DNA from: Nocardioides sp.
GTDB taxonomy: Bacteria; Actinomycetota; Actinomycetes; Propionibacteriales; Nocardioidaceae
Direction: 5' to 3'
Length of the DNA stretch: 36,402 nt
Assembly (NCBI GenBank): GCA_026786275.1
Contig: JAJAYJ010000054.1
Location: 1 to 36,402, forward strand
Shown: piece by piece, positions 34,275 to 36,402 of the stretch
Layout of the letters: every line of letters starts with the position of its first letter
How positions within the stretch are numbered: the first letter of the stretch is position 1
Notes under the pieces: model-generated
The model's input: only the letters and a program-made list of their open reading frames with translations
The model's database searches: none
Told to the model about the DNA's origin: nothing
Position numbers and translations under genes: made by a program

Positions 34275-34391
34275 GGCGGGAACACGCCGAGCACCCGGGA
34301 ACACGTAGCCATCTACGCACGGATCAGCGAGGACGACCAGGGCACCGAGGCCGGCGTCACCCGCCAGCTCGAGGACGCTCGCGCGCTCGTG
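34275..34391 (+). pseudogene. N-terminal fragment of a serine recombinase (phage/ICE integrase type)
   Basis: The frame reads EHVAIYARISEDDQGTEAG followed by VTRQLEDARALV. This is the start of the resolvase/large serine integrase catalytic domain, where YARIS carries the conserved Arg and the nucleophilic Ser, and V-x-RQ-x-ED-x-R is the usual next helix. After LV the similarity is lost. Only about 30 of the several hundred residues remain. No start codon or ribosome site is evident. Confidence 0.7.
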
Positions 34392-34413
34392 CCAGCGCGG
34401 GGAGGAGGCTCCG

Positions 34414-34560
34414 ATGCCCGCACCGATCGGACTTGCCTCGGGTGGCACCGCCCTCTGGGATGCGATCACCGCCGACCACGACCTCGACGCGACCCAGGCG
34501 TCGTCGTCGCCGATGCCCTCGATGCGCGATCGCTCGCGCTTCCACAGAACCATGTGCTGA
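34414..34560 (+). pseudogene. Phage terminase small subunit N-terminal fragment
   Basis: 48 aa from ATG 34414 with GGAGGAGG at 34401-34408, a strong ribosome site. The start PIGLASGGTALWDAITADHDLDATQ matches the opening of P27-type terminase small subunits (GLGxxGxxLWxxxxxxxxLxxxE). The usual LLxxACRxxDxL helix does not follow; the frame ends after 22 unrelated residues at TGA 34560. In phages and satellites this gene precedes terminase large subunit, which is absent here. Probably a prophage scar. Confidence 0.6.
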
Positions 34561-34621
34561 ACGTTAGGGTGACACAGATGGTTCCTGTTCAACTGGCCGG
34601 TTGGTGGCCCACACTGACGCG

Positions 34622-35293
34622 ATGAACGCTCTCCCGACGCGAGTTGGCCTAGCCGCCGCAATGATCGCCCTGCTCGGTCTCCTCAGCGCCTGCGGTGGCG
34701 ATGAGAGCGAACCATCAGCCGCTGAATCCTCCTCGACGCCACCGGAGGACACGGAGTCGGCCTCGCCATCGGAGGACACGGAGTCGGCCTCGCCATCGCC
34801 GTCGGCCGAGCCCGGTTACTTCGTCAGCGAGGACACCGATCGGATGAACGGGGCGCTCGCCGCCTTCGATCCGCTCATGAAGATGGCGGTGGCCCCGAAG
34901 CGGCTGAACGAGTGCAACCGAGTGGCCGAAGAGGTGGGGTATGCCCCGTGGCGCACCTGTCTGCACGCACTGATCGATCCCCTTATCGCCAATTTGGACG
35001 ACGTCGCAGCTGCGATCCGAGCGTCGGACCGCGCGAGCATCAATCCTGAGTGCAGCACAGCGGTCGAGGTGGCCGCGACCTTCTTCGACTCCGAGCACGC
35101 CGGCCTGATTGGTCTCATGAAAGGTTTCGACAGCGACGATCGGGCAGCGCAGGCACGGTCCGCGGGCAAGCTCGCGGCAACGCTCCTGAAGCTTCAGCGC
35201 GGGATCAACAAGCCGCTGACCGACCTCAGCCAACTCTGTTACTCACCCGAGGACCTTGCGACCATCACACCATCCGCCTCGCCTGCCGGGTGA
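34622..35293 (+). CDS. Putative lipoprotein of unknown function
   Basis: 223 aa from ATG 34622; an ATG at 34601 would add seven residues before the signal peptide. Signal peptide GLAAAMIALLGLLSAC has a clean LSAC lipobox (Cys24). An acidic Ser/Pro linker with two EDTESASPS repeats follows, then a mainly helical domain of ~150 residues with four cysteines (ECNR, WRTCLHAL, NPECSTAV, SQLCYSP) that could form two disulfides outside the membrane. I do not recognise the family. It stands alone between phage-like scars and may be mobile-element cargo or native sequence. Confidence 0.75.
   Translation: MNALPTRVGLAAAMIALLGLLSACGGDESEPSAAESSSTPPEDTESASPSEDTESASPSPSAEPGYFVSEDTDRMNGALAAFDPLMKMAVAPKRLNECNRVAEEVGYAPWRTCLHALIDPLIANLDDVAAAIRASDRASINPECSTAVEVAATFFDSEHAGLIGLMKGFDSDDRAAQARSAGKLAATLLKLQRGINKPLTDLSQLCYSPEDLATITPSASPAG
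34744..34797 (+). repeat. Two perfect 27-bp tandem repeats in the lipoprotein linker
   Basis: The unit at 34744-34770 is repeated exactly at 34771-34797 and encodes EDTESASPS twice. Recent duplication is likely because the copies are identical. The reading frame is kept. Confidence 0.85.
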
Positions 35294-35910
35294 CGGAAGT
35301 CGGAGTGAGCCTCGGCGCCTCTCCGACGGAACGCAGGTCGGCCGCGCAGCCCAGCGCGCCCCGGCGAGGAAGTCCCACACGTGCTGGATCCGCGAGAGGG
35401 GCGTCCCATGGCATTTCCCGCCCTAGCATTTTCACACACAGAGCTCGTCAGGTCGGCAGAGACGCCGAACACCCCCAGGGGGTCGGAGATCCCAAACCTT
35501 TGCAACCTGCTCCATGGCTGTGCGCACGATGGCCTAGAACCGCCCCGGCACTAAAGCCTGCCGGGGCGGTTCCCTCTGTCACGCTGGTCACTGCCCACGG
35601 ACGCGAGACCGCGGGCGGTTCGTGGCGTTCTCAGGTGCTCGCCAGCGCCGACGCACCACACCTCATGCACTCCTGGGACTGGTGAGCCGTTGGCGGGTCT
35701 GTTGGGCGAGCAGAAGTGAGCCATTGGTTAGGCGCGGACGAAACCGCCAGGGCCGATGGTGCACGAGGTGTGGCGCGAGTGAGGTGCCTCGATTCGAAGG
35801 GGATCGGCGTCCGAACGGGGCCACGGCTGGGTGCTTGTTAGTTCGAGGGTGCGCGACTGACGTCTGGCGGGGCGACGGGAGCGCTTGACGCCCTCGGAGG
35901 AGGTCTCAAG
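35294..35910. other. Gene-free region with one strong hairpin
   Basis: About 600 bp with no open frame showing family similarity on either strand. Besides the hairpin at 35537-35572 there is an imperfect direct repeat GTGAGCC-R-TTGG around 35682 and 35718. I found no tRNA or tmRNA cloverleaf. It links the lipoprotein gene to phage/plasmid-type remnants and is probably decayed mobile DNA. Confidence 0.5.
35537..35572. terminator. 14-bp perfect hairpin, terminator-like
   Basis: GAACCGCCCCGGCA (35537-35550) and TGCCGGGGCGGTTC (35559-35572) pair perfectly around CTAAAGCC. It is GC-rich and followed by CCTCTGTC rather than a T-run, as is common for actinobacterial terminators. It lies about 240 bp after the lipoprotein stop; no other gene end is close. 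It could instead be a recombination or replication-related palindrome. Confidence 0.55.
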
Positions 35911-36117
35911 ATGACGCTGATAGGCGTTTGACCGGCATCCGCTGGTGCGGACGCCCTGGCCGACTACGTGGCCCGCGTGGTCGCGGCTGCGCCGCCCCTC
36001 ACGCCAGCTCAGCGAGACCGGTTGAGGGTCCTGCTTTCTGGAGGATGCCGTCCTTGCGGGCGCCCACCCATCAACATTCAACGCCCAAGCGCGGGACACG
36101 CCGCTGGGGCCGCTTGA
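35911..36117 (+). pseudogene. Small phage/plasmid-type protein gene with an early TGA
   Basis: GGAGGAGG ends 7 bp before ATG 35911, an excellent ribosome site, but the seventh codon is TGA (35929-35931). The same frame then reads PASAGADALADYVARVVAA and APPLTPAQRDRLRVLLSG. This resembles small proteins found beside excisionase and replication genes in actinobacterial phages and integrative plasmids, where LxxYVxxxVxxAPPLTxxQRDRLxxLL is typical. After LLSG the sequence is out of character to TGA 36117. CGA to TGA would explain the stop. Role unknown even in intact relatives. Confidence 0.65.
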
Positions 36118-36402
36118 GGCAGAACGCCGGGAAGGCCCGATCGTGACGCTCGCGCTCACCGCCGCGCCGGGCCGGGCCGCAAGGATTGGTCCGACAGCGA
36201 GAAGGTCGTGATCGCCGACCGGATTGCAGAGATGGAGCGCGGTCCGGCGCGGCAGCGCCAGGCCGAAGGCCGCCGTCGTGGCGGCGGCGTATTTGCTGTT
36301 CGAGAGGCTTCCGTCCCACGGGGGCGGCAGCCTCTGAGCCCTACCCTCGCTCGCCCGAGATCGCCGCCGCAGCGGTCGGTATGTCTCGCGTCTGCTGACA
36401 GC
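36118..36402 (+). pseudogene. Frameshifted ParB-like/HTH replication-partition gene remnant (runs off window)
   Basis: One frame reads GRKDWSDSEKVVIADRIAEM followed by ERGPARQRQAEG. After a frame change between about 36255 and 36340, the next frame reads SPEIAAAAVGMSRVC, then TGA and CAG. The order (acidic-basic helix, RQ-rich linker, then E-I-A-A-x-A-V-G-x-S helix-turn-helix) matches plasmid/phage ParB-like or replication-associated proteins of actinobacteria. Only a broken middle part remains in the window. Assignment is by pattern and is tentative. Confidence 0.5.

Noticed and set aside
35430..35580. Possible tRNA or tmRNA end near the strong hairpin
   Set aside because: No cloverleaf, T-arm or CCA-type end could be assembled. 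Only a simple hairpin is supported.

Overview
High-GC actinobacterial chromosome segment. Base composition, GTG starts, 4-bp stop/start overlaps, a fused CydDC transporter, a DUF222-HNH gene and an N-terminal-GNAT Pat enzyme suggest Nocardioidaceae (Nocardioides-like). The genus is an inference.

Left half (1-22008) is intact and gene-dense. It reads like a hypoxia/dormancy island similar in content to the mycobacterial DevR(DosR) regulon. In order: phosphoketolase; a pyridoxamine-oxidase-fold (PPOX) protein; a flavodoxin-like protein; an ArsR-SulP operon divergent from a P-type cation ATPase plus a tandem universal stress protein; a coupled operon of PPOX protein, Rv2004c-type kinase and Pat acetyltransferase; a divergent second PPOX protein; the cytochrome bd operon cydA-cydB-cydDC; and a spermidine-synthase-like methyltransferase-fold protein. 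Seven 15-bp sites fitting GGGACCWWCGGCCCT lie in the promoter regions of most of these units. Several sit about 33 bp upstream of a plausible -10 hexamer. No devR or devS gene is in the window.

Middle (22087-29459) is decaying. A DUF222-HNH gene has two internal stops, a membrane-protein gene has one, a sensor kinase is cut by one TGA and its response regulator is frameshifted. An IS110-family element with a candidate bridge-RNA region lies among them, next to an intact GNAT gene and a lipoprotein-like remnant.

Right part (29660-36402) has a divergent GH6-like secreted protein, a KshB-like reductase lacking its usual C-terminal 2Fe-2S domain, and a large exported protein joining an endonuclease/exonuclease/phosphatase domain to a degenerate phospholipase-D-like region. 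Then come fragments: the C-terminus of an MBL-fold hydrolase, the N-terminus of a serine recombinase, a phage terminase small-subunit piece, a lipoprotein gene that looks intact, and at the far end two broken phage/plasmid-type genes. This end is probably the scar of a decayed mobile element.
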